The position numbers and the translations under genes are program-made. Shown here piece after piece: positions 62,201 through 64,000 of a stretch of DNA of 64,000 nt; position 1 is the first letter of the stretch, and each line of letters starts with the position of its first letter. This stretch comes from Ceratopteris richardii (lineage: Eukaryota; Streptophyta; Polypodiopsida; Polypodiales; Pteridaceae). The stretch spans positions 23,626,272 to 23,690,271 of the forward strand of contig CM035444.1 in NCBI GenBank assembly GCA_020310875.1, written 5' to 3'. Under the pieces are notes generated by a model, which searched no databases, was not told where the DNA came from, and worked only from the letters and a program-made list of their open reading frames with translations.

Positions 62201-63628
62201 CCCACAGCTCAACAGGAGCCGGTAATCTTGCAACACTCTACAGAAGAAGTAGAGACCCTCCGAAAACAGGTGGCAGAACTCCAAGCACGCCTCTTACCAT
62301 ATGAAAGGCCACCCTCGCCCACTGAAGAACCAGAACCTGAAACAGTAGTGGAAATCCCCGTCGATGACAGCTATGAAGAGCCGTACAATCCAATGCCAAC
62401 ACCCGGTGGTCGGACTACAGAGGAAGGACAGGACACTTTAGAAATTCAAGTTCCAGATTGGGTCAAAAGGGTCGAGAAAGTGGGTAAGACACATGATGAT
62501 CGCGTTGCCGTGCAAATGCAATCTCTCACAAATCTGGAAGAAACTGTCCTTCGGTCTTCTTACTTTCAGAACCTATCCCACCAACGGTTAATCACAACAT
62601 CAGAGTCGCAATACATGCCTTATTTTGTCTTGCTACATGATTATAATGCAGAAGTTAAAAGACATACAGGGAAGGAGCCCACATTTGCCACTCAATTTGA
62701 GCCAGAGGACTTACCGACAGATGTGCGTGCGGGCTCGATTTTCCAACCTAATTGGCGTGCACGTCTACTAACCGATTACCCTGAGAGCACCTGGGCAACC
62801 ATGCCACTGTATATCAAGTATAATCCATGTTATTGCCCAATGGTACGTCGCAGATCTTGGCAAGCATTTGCGATCAAGGTACGCAACAATAAAGAATGCT
62901 CGGCTTGGGTTAACTATCCATATTTTGCTCCACCTCGAGGGACCCCAACCGTAGCCTACATGATATCAACAATTCGGCACTGGTCTACACGTCTAAATAA
63001 TGTACCTGACATAGCAGTGAAAATGTGTATGAAAATATTCGAGCTCATGACCATTGTCTTCAAAACCTTTCGGATGGTACAAGCTCCATACATCTCTGCC
63101 CCTGGATTCTCCCAAGGTAACAAGGATTTAGTCTACGACATGAGCCAGACTCCCTCGGTCACTATAATCTTTGCCTGGCATGCACGAATAAAGTACTTAC
63201 CCGCATGCTTCAAGCAGACATTTGAGGAAATGTTCTCTACGGGATTCTGGGAATATCATTCAGAAATTTTCATTCCCAGACCCACACATTTGCTACATCT
63301 ATTCGCAGTAGAACAAGCGATCCATGCAGATCAGTTACGTCTGCCACATCCAGACATTCCAGGACCAATTGATTGGGATCGTATGATGACAGACTTGGCC
63401 AGAGGACTATGCATACAAGAACATCAGCTTGCCACTCAGGTTGTGGAATATTACATCCAACACTCCCAACAACAAGGGTCTGTCAGGGACGACAGACGCG
63501 AGAGAGGGGGGGGTGTTGAGAGCAGTATGGGCACCCAAGGACTGACTAGACAAGGAAGCCAGCGGAGAGAGTCAGAGCGAGGTGAAGGATTAAGTAGACA
63601 AAGCAGTCGACACAAATCTGGCAGATAG
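59247..63628 (+). pseudogene. Gypsy-2 additional 3' ORF, about 1,450 codons, one frameshift
   Basis: ATG 59247 opens MAEAAGTSSQTETIQQVVDL. The frame shifts near 59940 (PKIDSPCRPK into KIWFSLYLAE) and continues to TAG at 63626. Segments: a conserved-looking N-terminal domain (HWFSEVAGPLGEGTYLWESE, YFSARLPKSDFMRCYYL); an acidic stretch (60520-60600); a Pro/Thr/Ser-rich region (60960-61660); a long coiled coil with heptad Leu/Gln (61680-62030, and 62220-62300); and a C-terminal globular domain (FQPNWRARLLTDYP, WSTRLNNVPDIAVKMCMKIF, FEEMFSTGFWEYHSE). No transmembrane helix is evident, so an envelope role is not supported. The last 38 codons lie in the 3' LTR. I do not recognise a known family; additional 3' ORFs are known from Athila and Tat elements. 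Confidence 0.72.
63501..63513 (+). other. Gypsy-2 polypurine tract
   Basis: AGAGAGGGGGGGG immediately before the 3' LTR. It is also read as codons for RGGG in the additional ORF. Confidence 0.88.
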
Positions 63629-64000
63629 GCCCTTCAAATTTTTCCAAATCAACATCTTTATAACAGTGATTCTTATCACTAACAATCATTGTAAATACCA
63701 TTTCATATTTTTGTAGCTCCATTTTGTGCAAGCCAAGGAGTCCTTGAGCTTGACGAGCCTTAGAAGTACCTACATATCAATTTCCGTATTTTTTAGACTC
63801 CGTTTAAGCCCTCAAATTGGCCTTGGAACCTAATTTTTAACTAGGCCGGACACTAGGTCTGGACAGGGCCAAAACCTAGTCAAAAACTATAAATAGAGCT
63901 AGAGAGCTCATTGTTGAGGTTAGCTTGTAATAGTTTTGAACTTGTAAGAGCTTTTGGAAAGTAATCTAAGAACTCCATTGCTTCTCACTCTTTGTCTTGC
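63514..64000 (+). repeat. Gypsy-2 3' LTR (first 487 bp, cut by window end)
   Basis: It aligns without gaps to 47252-47738 with four substitutions. The remaining 150 bp and the flanking target duplication are outside the window. Confidence 0.93.

Larger units (their letters stand above)
47252..64000 (+). mobile_element. Gypsy-2, giant Ty3/Gypsy element with extra 3' ORF (3' LTR cut by window)
   Basis: The order is LTR, tRNA-Asp-type PBS, leader with 20-bp array, gag, protease 1, RT, RNase H, two HHCC fingers, integrase core, protease 2, additional ORF, polypurine tract, LTR. The PBS and long layout fit the plant Athila/Tat group. Visible LTR parts differ at 4 of 487 positions with no gaps, so insertion was recent. 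The coding part nonetheless has at least three in-frame stops and three frameshifts; it was probably mobilised in trans or copied already broken. Confidence 0.93.

Noticed and set aside
59247..63628. Retroviral-type envelope gene
   Set aside because: Position after pol fits, but no signal peptide, cleavage site or membrane helix is visible; coiled coil alone is not enough.

Overview
The window is nuclear DNA from a land plant. The evidence is a plant-type leucine-rich-repeat receptor kinase with a GT-AG intron, plant Copia and Ty3/Gypsy retrotransposons primed by tRNA-iMet and tRNA-Asp, plant CACTA (En/Spm) transposons, and fragments of a plant DCD-domain gene. The long TA and CACATA/TATG microsatellites and the nested transposons suggest a large, repeat-rich genome. 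The species cannot be told from the sequence.

Layout: (1) 1-3279, the 3' part of an LRR receptor-like kinase gene (start outside the window, one intron), the only host gene that looks intact. (2) 3280-6480, intergenic: a tRNA-derived SINE-like relic, a 12-bp minisatellite, a Copia LTR with primer-binding site, a tRNA-like relic, and an unrecognised two-exon gene fragment on the minus strand. (3) 6481-16706, two degenerate Copia elements in opposite orientation joined tail to tail at about 11550. (4) 16707-23783, a degenerate minus-strand Gypsy element into which the second Copia inserted. (5) 23784-26283, a dimeric tandem repeat, a TA tract and a third Gypsy fragment. (6) 26284-47251, related CACTA transposons: A (left end 26284), B (34992-38271, both ends present) and C (left end 42458). 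A carries a spliced gene for a SET-domain protein followed by a tnp2-type transposase; B and C are deletion derivatives sharing its first exon(s). An antisense transposase-A-like gene has its C-terminal exons in all three copies and its N-terminal exons at 41503-42200. A DCD-domain gene with its first coding segment in three tandem copies lies between B and those exons. (7) 47252-64000, a Gypsy element at least 16.7 kb long, inserted in the microsatellite right of C. Its LTRs differ at 4 of 487 visible positions, yet its reading frames are broken. It has two aspartic-protease domains (before RT and after integrase), two integrase-type HHCC zinc fingers, and an additional reading frame of about 1,450 codons that runs through the polypurine tract into the 3' LTR.

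How the parts relate: the three Gypsy copies (minus 16.7-23.8 kb, plus 24.5-25.8 kb, plus 47.3-64 kb) are one family at different ages, so their comparison shows which stops and frameshifts are secondary. The CACTA copies likewise allow a multi-exon reconstruction by splice phase. The best candidates for something not previously described are the SET-domain gene as a regular component of a CACTA transposon, its interleaving with an antisense transposase-like gene, and the double-protease, double-HHCC Gypsy with its giant 3' reading frame.
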